Of a stretch of 64,000 nt of DNA, positions 34,805 to 46,303 are shown piece after piece; the first letter of the stretch is position 1, and each line of letters begins with the position of its first letter. The notes beneath the pieces are model-generated. The model had not been told where the DNA came from and did not search any database. It saw only the letters and a list, made by a program, of their open reading frames with translations. This stretch comes from Viola odorata (lineage: Eukaryota > Streptophyta > Magnoliopsida > Malpighiales > Violaceae). The DNA lies in NCBI GenBank assembly GCA_963691705.1, contig OY829537.1, positions 60,178,304-60,242,303 on the forward strand. Direction: 5' to 3'. A program made the translations under genes and the position numbers.

Positions 34805-35323
34805 AGATGTCGTACTTATTGTAGATGCCGCTGGCTGGCTTTTCTTTTTAATAAACAAAATGTTGTGAAATAAAATGTTGCTTGCCTTTTTCTTTTTTTG
34901 ATTTTGGTGTAACGTCGCTCTTATGGGATAACCGCCGCTGGGTAAGCTGATTACCGCTTCATAGGATCCTCTTTCTGGGGTTTCTTGTAATTAATGGGCC
35001 TTTCTTTTGTGAAATTCGAGGCGAGCGCTTGACTTTAAGTTTCTGTCAGGGTCTTCCCATGTGTCCCGTTTGCCTCATACGTGTCTTGCTGTAATAGGTT
35101 GCCCTTCTGTCTGACTTTTCCACCGTCTCTTTTAAAAGAAAAAATGCTCCTTCTTCATACCTTTTTGCTCCTTTTATATTCCAGAACTCTCTTCGTTTTT
35201 CACTCGCTCCGAGGAAATTCTCTCGTTCGCATCCAGACGACTCGCCCATTAATTTCAGCCTTCTCTCTTTCAAGGTATTCTGCTTGATCTTGCTTTTGAT
35301 TTTCCTTTGCTGCTTTATCTATC

Positions 35324-37490
35324 ATGCCTCGCACAAGATCTCAATCTAGCTCTTTAGCTACCCCTAGGCTAATTTCTCGATATCCCGAGCTTGAAAATAC
35401 TCCTAGCATCTTTACTTGCCCTACTGTCTTACGCCTTGAACTGGAAAGTAATAATATTACCTTCCCCTGCGGCTATCACCCCACTATTCCTTCTAACACT
35501 ATGAGGCTTCATAGCCGGCTCTGGAAAACTCATAGAATTCTTTATTTTAAAATGTTTCAATATGGGTTCCGCCTCCCAGTTCATGACACCCTAGAGCGTG
35601 TGTTGCGCGAGCACGGGCTTAACCCTGCGTAGATTACCCCTCCCTTATGGAGCTGCATCTACGCCTTCCTTCGTGCCTGCGAATTAAAAGATATTCTTGC
35701 TCCCTCTGTCGCTTTATTCCGCAAGTTCTTAACTCTAGTTTTTCGCGACGGCTTCATTAATATTATTCCCAGACGGGATGACGCTCTAGTGAGGCCTTTT
35801 TGGGAGAAATTTCGAGGATTTGAGGAGAGCATTGAAGACTGGAAGAGCGGTTTCTTCGTTGTCAAATTACCCTCCCGCTTGTGGCATCCTGACTTCAACC
35901 TGGAGGTAGTTGATTGGGTGAGGCCAGCGCCTCTGTCTAGGGAAGAGTTGGATCAGGCCAACGCCTTGCTGGAGTTGGAGTCCTCTTTCCAGATCTGAAA
36001 CTTTGCCTTGTACAGGCCTTTAACTGAGTGTACCATAGGTGAGCTTTTGAGCTTCGCCGCTGCCTTGCTTCCCCCTTGCTTACTAACATAACTTTTTCGC
36101 AGGGGAAACTATCGCTCGTCCGCTCTCTAAGGGTGACGCTCCTCACAAGGTTGTCGCCCCTTCAACAACTGCTCCCTCTACTTCCGCTGGGGCTCGAGCT
36201 GATCACCGTATGCCCATAAAGAAAAGAGCTTTAGACGAAATTCTTTCCAGGGAAAGCGGTTCCTCTCTCCGCACTTCCCGCTTTGTGGAGAACTGGTTAC
36301 CCAGTCGGAAGAAGAGGTCCGGGTCTGGTTTGCCAGTGACTGAGACAAAGATTTTCTCCTACGGAGTTGAGGACATGGAGGACATGGACACAGAGTTGAG
36401 CCTCCGCCCGGCTTTCTCAGCTCAGCGGAAGAAGCTAAGGGAAGCAAGCGAAGCTCAAGTGACGAGGGTGGCAGCTCAACCTCCTCCTGCCAACACTGCA
36501 AATGTCGTCGCTTCCCAGACTACCGTTTCTCCTGACGCGACAAAGGAGAGCGCGGCTTCGCTGGGTGGCGCTTCCTCGCCTCTGGGATTGGTCGCTCCCA
36601 ACAAGACCTCTGCTGCCGCGATGATGCCATCATCCGCTGCAGATTCCACTCCTGTCGTGGAGCCTCCACACTCGCCCATTGGCCGCTGCATTCCTGATGT
36701 GCATCCCTCCGTCCCCAAGGGACCTGGCACTTCTCACTCTCCTCCCAAGTCCCCTTGTCCGTTGTTCATTACTTCGATTCGAGATGTTGGGGGCTCTGGC
36801 TGTATCTCCGCCCCTTCCTTCGTTGCTGATCTTTCCCGTGACGGGCCTCAAAGGGCCCCTTCTCACCGACTCAATTTGTCAAAATTTGGGACTGACGGGT
36901 TCCGTGCCCTGGGTATATCAGACCCCTTATCGCAAGATCAGCCCACGACTATCTTGGCCTGTGAAATGTTTCGCGCCTCCGAGGAGGAGAGTAGGCTGCT
37001 GCAACTTCCTCCCGAAGTTCAGTATATGCGCGTCATGAACAACTGCCTTGCTGCCTTTCGACAACTTCATTACTTCATCAAGGCCCGTGGTACACAATCT
37101 CAAAACTCTGGTGCGCTAGCAAAGGTAGAGGAGCTGTCGCGACTCCACAAACGCGCTCAGGCCGAACTGCGCGAGTGTCGTGCTGACCTTACTCGGGAAA
37201 AATCCAAAGGAAAAGCCCAGGTCGAAGCTTTGGAGGCTGAGCTGGTGGCTGAGAGAAAGAAGAACTCATTCCTTCTTGAGGAGGTATCATCCCGCGATGC
37301 CGACCTGTCAAAAGCTTTCAAGAAAGTGGCATGGTGGAAGAAGAAGACTGAACAGGCCTTTGTCGCCGGGGTGACAGATCAGCACCGCAGTAGGGCCGCT
37401 GATCCTGCTGAGGTCGCCAGGTACGCCTCCGCGAGGATGAAAGAGATTGATGAGAGCCAAGAGGGTTTCCTCTCCTCCGAAGAGGAGTGA
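35324..37490 (+). pseudogene. antisense gene 3: Transposase_28-type coiled-coil protein
   Basis: Two exons, 35324-36038 and 36103-37490, joined by a short GT-AG intron with branch point CTTACTAACAT. Together they give 701 in-frame codons. The N-terminal domain contains LYFKMFQYGFRLPVHDTL, SCIYAFLRACELKD, DWKSGFFVVKLPSRLWHPDF, the pattern of the plant 'putative gypsy type transposon' (Transposase_28) domain. The second exon is Ser/Pro-rich and ends in a long coiled coil (LSRLHKRAQAELRECRADL). Two in-frame stops occur in exon 1: TAG at 35630-35632, where the paralogue has Gln, and TGA at 35996-35998. The gene is thus a recent pseudogene unless these are recoded. Function of the family is unknown. 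Confidence 0.7.
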
Positions 37491-37988
37491 CAAGTCCGCG
37501 CCTGGGGCGAGCCTATTTGATGCCACTTGATTGGGGGCATCGCTTCTCTACTTACGCCCTTGTTGTATTATTTTTCCATTTGGACTTTGTCATCGCCTCT
37601 TTGCTTGTAATAATTACCAAACCTTACAATCTTGACCAAATAATGTGTGTTCCTTGACGATGTCGCTCTTTATCATATGCCGCTTCACCACTTTTTCTCG
37701 CGCTTTTGCCTTTTGCATGCAGTGCCATTACGGCTTGCCGCTCCTTTCCGCCGGGTTTGACTGCGCCCTTTTTAGAGCATTTAATGCTCTGACTCCTTTT
37801 GCTTGATACAGAGAAGACAGTCATGATGTTCTAAGCCCACGTGTCATCAAAGGGGGGCGCTAATGGGACTGGCGGACTGAACATGTCGTTTCGCTTCTCA
37901 GGAGTTGTACCCGCTTCTCGCGCTTCTCTGCCCCTGACACGTCATGCGCCACGATCGCTTGACCCGTCGTCCCTTTTGTTCCTAGGGT

Positions 37989-37998
37989 TTATATATAA
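37989..37998 (+). promoter_or_regulatory. TATA box of antisense gene 4
   Basis: TTTATATATAAAAACC lies about 170 bp before the ATG at 38165. The spacer contains a candidate donor (CACAG before GTACC, about 38130) but no required intron. Confidence 0.5.
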
Positions 37999-38164
37999 AA
38001 ACCCCACGTGCTTTCTTCTTATCTTTTATTGCCTCTCTTTTAAAGAAACGAAAAAGAAGGAAAACAATTCCTCTTCCTCCTCCTACAATCCGCCGCCGCT
38101 CGGGCGCTTCGATCTTCTTCTCACCACAGGTACCTTCCTTTCTATTCTTCTCTTAACCTTGCTC

Positions 38165-40495
38165 ATGGCTCCTAATCGCCGTTATTCCCGCCCTGCCAGG
38201 GAGGGGGATGTTAATACCACTGTTTCCGCTATTACTTCCACCGCCGTCCTTCGACGGCGCCTGCGAAGCTATAATGCCACTGTCGACTAGTTGGAGGGGT
38301 ATTCTACTGAAGTTGCCCCAAAGTCCCTTCGCCTTAATAGCGAATTACCTGGCAACAGTAGGGTTCTTTATGCCAAAATGTTCCATTATGGTTTTCGGCT
38401 GCCTCTAGATCCTTTAATTGCCGAGTTATTCTCTGAATTTGATCTGAATGCTGCCCAATTGAGTTCGAATGCCTATTGTGGCATTTATGCTTTTATAGCC
38501 CTCTGTAGATATGTAGGGAATGAATCTCTTTCCTTGTTGTTGCTCCACTCCCTCTTTCAATTATACCATCATAATAGCGGCATCATAGCGATATCGCCTC
38601 GCTATGATGTTGAAGCTCTAAACCCCTTTACCTGGAAGCTGTTATTCCTTGAATCTTCTATTGATGCTTGGAAGAAGGGATTCTTCATCATCAATCTGCC
38701 CCAGCCTTTGTGGCGGACCGATTTTAATCTTGCCATCAGAGATGCTGCCTGGGGTGGCAGGCCAGAGTTAGGACCAGCTGACCAAGATTGGCTGAACAAG
38801 CTACTCAATCTGTCTGAGATCCCTGGTGTTCGCACTCGCGAACTCGCGTGCCGAGGCAACATCCAGGATTGCATTCAAAGTGAGCCTCACACCTCTGTTC
38901 GCTGTTCCACGTCAATACTAACTCTAACATTCTTTTCTTATTTCTACAGATCCTCCCGCCGGGTGGAAGCCTGATTGTATCAAGAAAAGAGAGAAGAGAG
39001 CTCAGCAGAAGAGAGAAAAAAGGGCTCTTTCCGCCACCTCGGTTGGCGCCGCGACTGACACCACGCACGTGTCCACTTCTGCGCCTGAGTCTTCTTCTCT
39101 TCCCCGAACGGAGGCTACTGCCACGTCGACTACTGTTCCAACTTCTTTCCCCAATGTTGCTCCTACACAAGCGTCGCCTTCTCATCCTCCTCTTACTAGA
39201 AAAAAGAAAAGGACTCTCCGTCTTCGCGTTATCGCTCCTACACGTCCTCCTGCTCAGGTGGTTTTTATAAATTTTTCCCCGTCCATTTATTTTTATTTGT
39301 TTCTTAATTCCCCTTTGTCTTTTGCGCGTAGGATACCGCTGCTGTTGCCTCTTCCGCTACTCCTTCGCGCGACGGTATGGATTTGTCGAGCGTTCTTGAC
39401 CCCAAGCGTCCCCGTCTTAATGAAGACGTTCCTTCAGCGGATAACTCTGTCGCTGATCAGGGTAGGCAGGACGGTATTGCCAATACCGGTCCCTTGGCAA
39501 GCGACCAAGGCTCTGGCCCGGCAGGGAGCGGGGCTACCTCTGCGCCGCTTCATTCCTCTTTTGCCGCATCATCTCCTCCTCCAGGCAATCCCTTGGACTT
39601 TCTGGAGGAGCTTGCAGAGGGGCATTTTCCAAACTTACCGACCAGTGGCTTCAATATTGACGTTGGGCCGTCCAATCGTTCCCCTCCGTCCCCTCCTGAT
39701 GTCTTCTTCATTCCCACTGCTGCTCAGACAATCTTTCCCTCTTTTCCCCCAATAGAAACCCCGCGCATGGTGGCTGACTTAAGCACTATACTCTCTAGCG
39801 GAGCCGCAACCCATCAAGTTGATTTAAGCAACATTCGCCAGCGCAGGTTCCCAGCGTTAGGAGGCGACAGCTCCCTAGCGACATCCACCTTACTGGCAGG
39901 ACATCTGTTGTCAGTTGAGGAGGAAGAGCGAGGCTTCCTCTCCGTTGCCGAGGGTGAACAATTGCAGCAGATAAGGACTCATCTGTTCTCTAGCTTTTAG
40001 GGTTTCCATTACTGGTCTAGGAATGTGACGAGACGAATGAGCTCTCTCCAGTCTTCCTCCCAGGAATGGCGCAACACTAACCACCGGCTCTTGGAAGAAA
40101 TTAGCAAGTACCAAAGGGAACTTCATGAAACTCAAGAGGAGCTGCGGAAGAGTGTTGAGGAGCGACAATGTGTGGAAAATAGTTTGGGAGTTGCGAGGAA
40201 AGAGTTGGAAGAGGCCAGAGAACAGCAGGCCACCAGGGATGCCACCCTTCAAGCGGAGCAAGGCAAGAATGCCACGCTTATGGAGGAAATGGCGGACAAA
40301 TGCAAGTGGTTTATGGAGCAAACAGTAGGCCTCATGGCCGACTGCTTCATTGAGCGTCACGGCCGCCATTTCTTTGACGCTGATGCCATCATCCGTCTCT
40401 TCAAGCAAAAGTCTGGGTTCCTCACAGAAGAGGGCTACCGCCAGGCGAAAAGGCCACGACCTGACGAGGGGGACAACAGCATGCCCGAGCCGTGA
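38165..40495 (+). pseudogene. antisense gene 4: paralogue of gene 3, three exons
   Basis: Exons 38165-38879, 38950-39257 and 39332-40495 join through GT-AG introns into 729 codons in one frame. Exon 1 is 715 bp with a phase-1 end, exactly as in gene 3. The domain reads LYAKMFHYGFRLPLDPLI, IYAFIALCRYVG, AWKKGFFIINLPQPLWRTDF. Then comes a basic stretch (KKREKRAQQKREKRA), a Ser/Thr/Pro-rich region, and a coiled coil (TRRMSSLQ... LEEISKYQRELHETQEELRK), ending with KRPRPDEGD. Two in-frame stops, TAG at 38288-38290 and TAG at 39998-40000, interrupt it. Open otherwise over 2.2 kb. Confidence 0.7.
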
Positions 40496-40607
40496 ATGTC
40501 ACTTCTCTTTTTGTCCATCGGGTGCTCTGACTTCTTTGCCCCTTTTTGTGTTTTTTAGGGCATTTTGTTTAGGCAAGTATCCCCTCTCGTGTGTAAACAG
40601 TTCGCAC

Positions 40608-40975
40608 AATTTTCTGCACATTTTTACTTATCACTTTGTTAGTAGCGACATATTCTTGAAAAATCTTAATTACCTTGGGGCATTGCCGCGCGTGCTCCTC
40701 TCTTACTTAGCACGATCCCCCAGAGATGTCGCTTGTGCCGAATTTTCTGCACATTTTCACTTATCACTTTGTTAGTAGCGACATATTCTCAAAAAATCTT
40801 AATTACCTTGGGGCATTGCCGCGCGTGCTCCTCTCTTACTTAGCACGATCCCCCAAAGATGTCGCTTGTGCCGAATTTTCTGCACATTTTCACTTATCAT
40901 TTATATTATCAGCGACATCTACTAAAATATCTTAATTACCTCGGGGTGTGGCGCGATCTCCCCCGATGTCGCTCG
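40608..40975 (+). repeat. 133-bp tandem repeat, 2.7 copies
   Basis: AATTTTCTGCACATTTT starts at 40608, 40741 and 40874. Units share AGCGACATATTCT, CTTAATTACCTTGGGGCATT and GCACGATCCCCCA. The third copy is partial and diverged. Tandem repeats between pol and the LTR are common in Tat-type elements. Confidence 0.9.
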
Positions 40976-41560
40976 TGTCACGTACTCTTCCAGCCAAACT
41001 TCACCGGGTTTGTCCCTTCCGGCTACTAGCTGGGGTACCGTGACCTTTCTTATTTCTTTAATCGGCCGGGAAATGCCCTCTCTCAGTGCGCCGCCTGATC
41101 AGGGCCGACCATCACAAGGATAGAACTTTTCACTTCCTCAGCGTTGCCCTCACACCTTGGAACGTGCCCTCTCTTAACGAGGTGCCTATGTTAGCGGTAC
41201 CATCATAAGGATAGGATTTTCACTTGCGAGGTGGAGTTTTTATCTTCCCTGGGGTCGTGCCTCACTTAATGATCATCCGCCTATGTGAGCACGGGCTGTC
41301 ACAAGGATAGGACTTTACACCCCCAGGGGAGTCGGGGCGTGCCCTCTCTGGGTTTCCCCAGGATAGGATTTTTCACTCCCGACAGTGCTGGAGCGTGTCT
41401 CGTCTTGGCGAGCCGCCTGATCAAGGCCGGCCTCGCAAGGCCAGAATTTTTCACTTCCAGCACCATATATTAGGATCGTCGGGGCATGCCTCGTCTTGAC
41501 GATCCATCTGTATTAGCCCATTCTGCCCCAAGGCTAGGACTTTTCACCCCCGACATCCTC
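40976..41560. repeat. diffuse repeats in the Tat 3' region
   Basis: Irregular recurrence of AAGGATAGGA(N)TTTTCAC, of GTGCCCTCTCT and of (T/A)CGGCCGGG-like blocks, spaced about 60-120 bp apart. No gene seen. Confidence 0.5.
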
Positions 41561-41633
41561 CTTTCCTTGTTATCTGCACATTACACAGACAACCAACAAG
41601 GAACAAGAAATATTTCCACAACAATTATTAGAC

Positions 41634-42156
41634 CATGCCCACGGCATGTTGAAATTTCAATTTCAAGACCATGCCCACGGCATGTCAAAATTTCAATTTC
41701 AAAGACCATGCCCACGGCATGTCGATATTTTAAAATTTCAATTTCCAAGACCATGCTCAACGGCATGTCAAAATTTCAATTTCAAAGACCATGCCCACGG
41801 CATGTCGATAGTTCAAAATTTCAATTTCCATGCTCAACGGCATATCAAATTTCATAATTTCTCGATTTCAAAACCATGCCCAACGGCATGTTACATTTTA
41901 CAAATTTCAATTTTAAAACCATGCCCACCGGCATGTCAAATTTCATAATTTCTCGATTTCAAAACCATGCCCAACAGCATGTCACATTTTACAAATTTCA
42001 ATTTTAAAACCATGCCCACCGGCATGTCAAATTTCAGAATTTCAAGATCATGGCCACGGCATGTCAAAATTTCAATTTTAAAGACCATGCCCACGGCATG
42101 TCAAAATTTCATTTCACAAAATTTTGATTTTCAAAAACCATGCCCAACGACATGTC
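41634..42156. repeat. 13-unit array of CATGCC-CAC-GGCATG palindromes
   Basis: Units of 35-47 bp each contain ACCATGCCCACGGCATGTC, a palindrome with CATGCC/GGCATG arms and a CA(A/C/AC) loop, followed by AAATTTCAATTTC-like spacers. Starts are about 41633, 41669, 41705, 41750, 41787, 41826, 41873, 41920, 41965, 42009, 42046, 42084 and 42136. Arms are conserved while spacers and loops vary. The array ends at the integrase stop. Confidence 0.85.
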
Positions 42157-43260
42157 AAATTCTAGCATGATACAATTTTAATCTAGCAATATTCCAAGAG
42201 TTAGGTAAGGGAGTACCGTCAACCGTTTCGAGGTGATACGCCCCCTTTCCGATAACACGAGTGACGCGGTACGGGCCTTCCCAGTTTGAGCTGAGCTTCC
42301 ACATTCGTTGGCCCGCCGCTCGCTTGTCCCTGAGCACGAGGTCTCCCGCTTTGAGCAGCCGCTCCTTAACGTGTCTGTTGTGATACCGCGCCATTCTTCT
42401 TTTATAGTGCATTATTTTCAAGAGAGCTTCCTCGCGTGCCTCAGGTAGCATGTCGGGGTTAGCTCGTAACCTCTCCTCATTTAATTCCTCCTTGAAATAT
42501 TCCACCCTCAAGCTTAGGGTGCCAATTTCGATAGGCGTTACCGCTTCGGTACCAAAAGCCATCGCAAAAGGCGTTTCCCCCGTACTAGTTTTGACGGTCA
42601 TGCGGTAAGCCCACATTACATAGGGTAACTCATCTGGCCACTTCTTTTTCGACCCCTCCAGATTTTTCTTAATACCGCTCAGAATGCTTCGGTTGGTCAC
42701 CTCCGCCTGGCCATTAGTCTGGGGATGCGCCACAGAGGAGAACCTCTGTTCGATCTGAAATTCTTCGCATTGCTCCTTGAAGAAGCGGCTGGTAAATTGC
42801 GCCCCGTTGTCACTAACTAGCACGCGAGGCACCCCGAAGCGCATGATCACTTGGTGCTTAAAGAAGTGCCATACCTTTTCCGTCGTAATAGTGGCTACCG
42901 CTTCTGCTTCTGCCTATTTAGTAAAGTAGTCCACTGCCATAATTACAAATTTCAGTTGGGACCTCGCCTTAGGAAAATGGCCTAAAATATCGATTCCCCA
43001 CTTAGAAAAAGGACAAGGTGCCACGATCTGAGATATTTCAGTGGCAGGTCGTCGAGGGATTTTGGCAAATTCTTGACATTTATGGCATGACTGCACAAAG
43101 TTGTTACAATCCCTGTGAATAGTGGGCCAATAGAATCCTGACCGAAACACCTGCGTGGCCATGGTACCACCCGACACATGCATGCCGCAGATGCCTTCGT
43201 GAATCTCTCGCAAGGTATGGAGGCCTTCTTGTTCTGTTATGCATTTTGCGGCCGAGTGCG
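42155..43260 (-). pseudogene. Tat-type integrase
   Basis: The HHCC zinc domain (HEGICGMHVSGG, then CNNFVQSCHKCQEF) is at 43200-43075. The catalytic core has WGIDILGHFP and KFVIMAVDYFTK. A TAG at 42914-42916 stands where related integrases have Trp (TKW), as expected from a G-to-A change. The core resumes in the same frame with VPRVLVSDNGAQFTSRFFKE and HPQTNGQAEVTNRSIL. The C-terminal GPY/F-like region is SSNWEGPYRVTRVIGKGAYH, ending LKLYHARI at about 42158. Apart from that stop it is complete. Confidence 0.9.
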
Positions 43261-43399
43261 AGAAATATCTCTGAATTAGCGCCCCATCATAATAAGTGCA
43301 CCTTGCCGCTTGCTTCAATACTTTTTTCTTCTCTGCACTGTCGCTGGGTAGCTCGTCGTGTTTCAAAAATTTTATCACAGGGATCCTCCAATCCTTTGC

Positions 43400-44023
43400 G
43401 ATCTCCTCTACATATAGCGACAGCTGCTCCTCCATGAAGGACGGCAATGACCTTTCTTCATAGTACACGCCCTTTGGAATGGCGGCCTCCTGATTGGCTG
43501 CCGTCTTGGCAAGACTATCCGCCTCGGTATTATCCTCCCGCGGGATGTGTTCGAAAGTGACACACACACCGCTTTGTTCCATTTCTGCCAACTCCCTTTT
43601 CACTTTCGAGAGGTATTGCGCCATGATCGGTTGTCTAGCTTGGGAATGTCCCAAGACTTGATCAATTATCAACTTGGAGTCCCCTCGCATCTTCAACCGT
43701 GGGGCTCCTGCTACCAGGTCGTTCTTAGTTTTGGCGAAGAGATTCCTTCCTACTCTAAGCCCCGCCAATAACGCTTCATACTCTGCTGCGTTGTTGGACA
43801 GCGGTTGTAGGATTCTGATGGCGTGCCGCACCTGCACATCATGCGGCCCGACCATGTATATTCCAGCTCCCGCCAGCTCCTGTTTTTTGGCGCCATCCAC
43901 ATAGATGACCCATGTGTCCGCGGGGGCTTCTGAGGATAAGATCTTTGTATCACTGTCTTTCCTCTCAAGCGGCTCTACCGCCTTGTCCCCAGTAAATGTG
44001 CACTCGGCTATGAAATCCGCCAA
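43400..44023 (-). pseudogene. second (archaeal-type) RNase H of Tat element
   Basis: WVIYVDGAKKQELAGAGIYM (about 43915), NNAAEYEALLAGLRVG (about 43795), RGDSKLIIDQVLGHSQAR (about 43690) and EHIPREDNTEADSLAK (about 43555) give the DEDD residues of a type-3 (archaeal-like) RNase H. Having two RNase H domains is a hallmark of the Tat lineage. The catalytic residues D (YVDG), E (AAEYE), D (GDSK) and D (REDNTEAD) are kept. Confidence 0.88.
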
Positions 44024-44053
44024 AACCTTAGCTTTTACGGACGACCGAGCTTT

Positions 44054-45354
44054 TTATTGTAGCCTATATTGTTCTAGCTCAATTGACCAGATCAACATCC
44101 TCCCCGAGGATTCTGGTTTCCTGAAAATCCTTCTCAAAGGCTGGTCCGTGAGCACGGTGACCGGATGGGCCTGAAAATATCTGTCCATCTTTCGTGTGGA
44201 CTGTATCAGGGCGAACGCCACCTTCTCAAGGTGGGTGTACCGCACCTCGGCATCTTTTAACACATGACTGACGAAGAAGATGGGTCGGCGGGCGTAATTA
44301 TCCTCCCGGACCAGATCAGCACTGACCACTTTGTCTGCGACGCCAAGGTACAAGAATAAAGTGTCGCCCAGCTCTGGTCGTGTTAGCACCAAGTCAGACG
44401 ACAAGTAAGCTTTCAAACCCATGAACGCCTCTTCGTATTCTTGTGTCCATCCGAAGGGAGCTTTCTTGCGTATGACTTTGAAGAACGGCAGGCACTTCTC
44501 GCCCTGCTTAGAGATGAACCGTCCTAGCGCAATGACGCGCCCTGTTAATCTCTGAACTTCATGGAGGGTTCGCGGCGATACCATGTCATGGATAGCCTTA
44601 ACCTTCGACGGGTTCGGCTGGATGCCCTTTCGGCTTACCACATACCCGAGGAATTTTCCCGTCTGAAATGCGAACGCGCACTTGCGGGGGTTCAGCTTTA
44701 TCTGGTACTTCCTAAATGTATCAAACACTTCCTGCAAATCGACAGATGGTCACTGAAACTTCTGCTTTTGACCAATACATCATCTACGTACGCTTCTACA
44801 TTTCTTCCGATTTGCTTTTCAAACACTTTGTTGGCCATACGCTGGAAGGTCGCCCCTGCATTTTTTAAGCCGAACGACATTGCCGTGTAGCAATAGGTGG
44901 CCTTCGAGGTTATAAATGCCGTCTTTTCCTCATCCTCCTTAGCCATAGGAATTTGATGGTATCCCTAATTGGCGTCCAAGGAACTCAAATACGCATATCC
45001 TGCCGCTTGATCGACTAGCTGATCAATCCGAGGAAGCGGATAGCAATCCTTAGGGCAAGCGTCATTCAAGTTGGTGAAATCAATACACATACGCCAGTCT
45101 CCGTTGGGCTTGCGGACTAAGACGGGGTTGGCCAGCCAAGTGGGATATTGAACTTCTCGGATGAATCCCGCATCTGACAATTTCGCTACCTCTTTATCAA
45201 TCACCACTGCTTTTCCCACGGAGAATGCTCGCCGCTTCTGTTGAACTGGCGTGGCTTGTGGGTCGACGTTGAGTCGGTGCTCAGCCACTTCCCTGGACAC
45301 ACCAGGCATGTCCGCCGGTTTCCACGCGAACTCTCCTTTGCACTTGTTCAACAA
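44054..45354 (-). pseudogene. Tat-type reverse transcriptase and RNase H
   Basis: RT begins KCKGEFAWKPADMPG. The catalytic regions include WRMCIDFTNLNDACPKD (about 45070), LSSLDAN with a TAG stop before GYHQIP (about 44965), FGLKNAGATFQRMANKVF (about 44850) and AYVDDVLVKS (about 44785). YVDD is intact. After a frameshift near 44738, the connection and first RNase H follow (GRVIALGRFISKQGEKCLPF, TLFLYLGVADKVVSADL, TLEKVAFALIQSTRKMDRYF). A TAA ends this part at 44054-44056, in frame with the next block. Confidence 0.88.
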
Positions 45355-46303
45355 CCGAGCTAATTGAGCTCTCTTCAGGGGTCAACCTTTCACTGGCCTG
45401 GAAGCTCGCTTCCTCGTTGCCTTGAACGTGGATGGGCACCATTGCATCTACTGGCTGGGTTCGCCTTTCATCCCTTTGCTCATAGGGGTCTGCTGCCACA
45501 CACACATATTGATCACAACTTTTTTGAATCATGAGCGAATAACACTCGACGGCTAGCTTTTGGTCGCCCTTGATCGATACTACCCCTTTCCACGAGGGGT
45601 ATTTCATCCTGAGATGTTTCTGAGATACCGCCGCCCCAAAAAGATTGAGGAATGGCCGCCCTAGAATGGCATTATACGGTAGGATGAGATCCACGACCAA
45701 GAACATCAATTCTTCTGATCGTTTCGACGCGTCTTCTCTGAAATACACAGGCAGCGCTGTGATTCCAATTACAGGTATAGGGATGCCGTCCACTCCGATA
45801 ATTGGTTTCTTGCAGGGTGCCAGTTCGCTGGCAGGACGTTTCATGAGATTATATACTTCCAACGAGAATAGGTTTACCGCACTGCCGTTATCAATGAGGG
45901 TCCTTCGCACCCCATGGCTCCCAATAACCGGTGTAACTACTAACGCATCATTATGAGGGAAGACGACGCCCTTCTCATCTTCTTCCGAGAAAGATATTAC
46001 CATCCTATCAAGCGCATCAATCGCTCCCTTTTTTATCGGCTGGCCTTCCCATTTTCGCTTCTCTCCTGTCAAGAGCGTTGTTGGGGTAATCTCGTCCAGG
46101 AATGACGTGCCACCAGCGATAATGTGGATGATGGGAATGTCCTCATCATGCATCATTAGCAACTCTTTACCCCTTGTGCCAGAAGTCCCGCTGCTCCCAA
46201 GGGGAGGAGGCAATTGATGGTCACCTAGTGCTCCGCGCGGGGGGGCGCTCCTAGTTTCTTCTCTCATTCGAGCGGCGAACTCTCCAAGGTAGCCTTCTTC
46301 CAA
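45281..46303 (-). pseudogene. Tat-type aspartic protease region
   Basis: Continues the gag frame. The protease active site reads LIDNGSAVNLFS (about 45890), then YNAILGRPFLNLFGAAVSQK (about 45640), which is the DSGSS-type site and the flap/GRPFL strand of Tat proteases. The active-site triad DNG replaces the usual DSG/DTG. The frame shifts near 45350, just before the RT N-terminus (LNKCKGEFAWKPADMPGV). Confidence 0.8.

Noticed and set aside
33374..40495. A cluster of four host genes between the LTRs
   Set aside because: The stretch lies inside one 16-kb unit with matching LTRs and a perfect ATGCA target duplication, and the large genes belong to a transposon-associated family. They are element cargo, not a host locus.
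41634..42156. CRISPR array
   Set aside because: Short near-palindromic units with similar AT-rich spacers in a plant retrotransposon; spacers are not unique and no cas genes exist.
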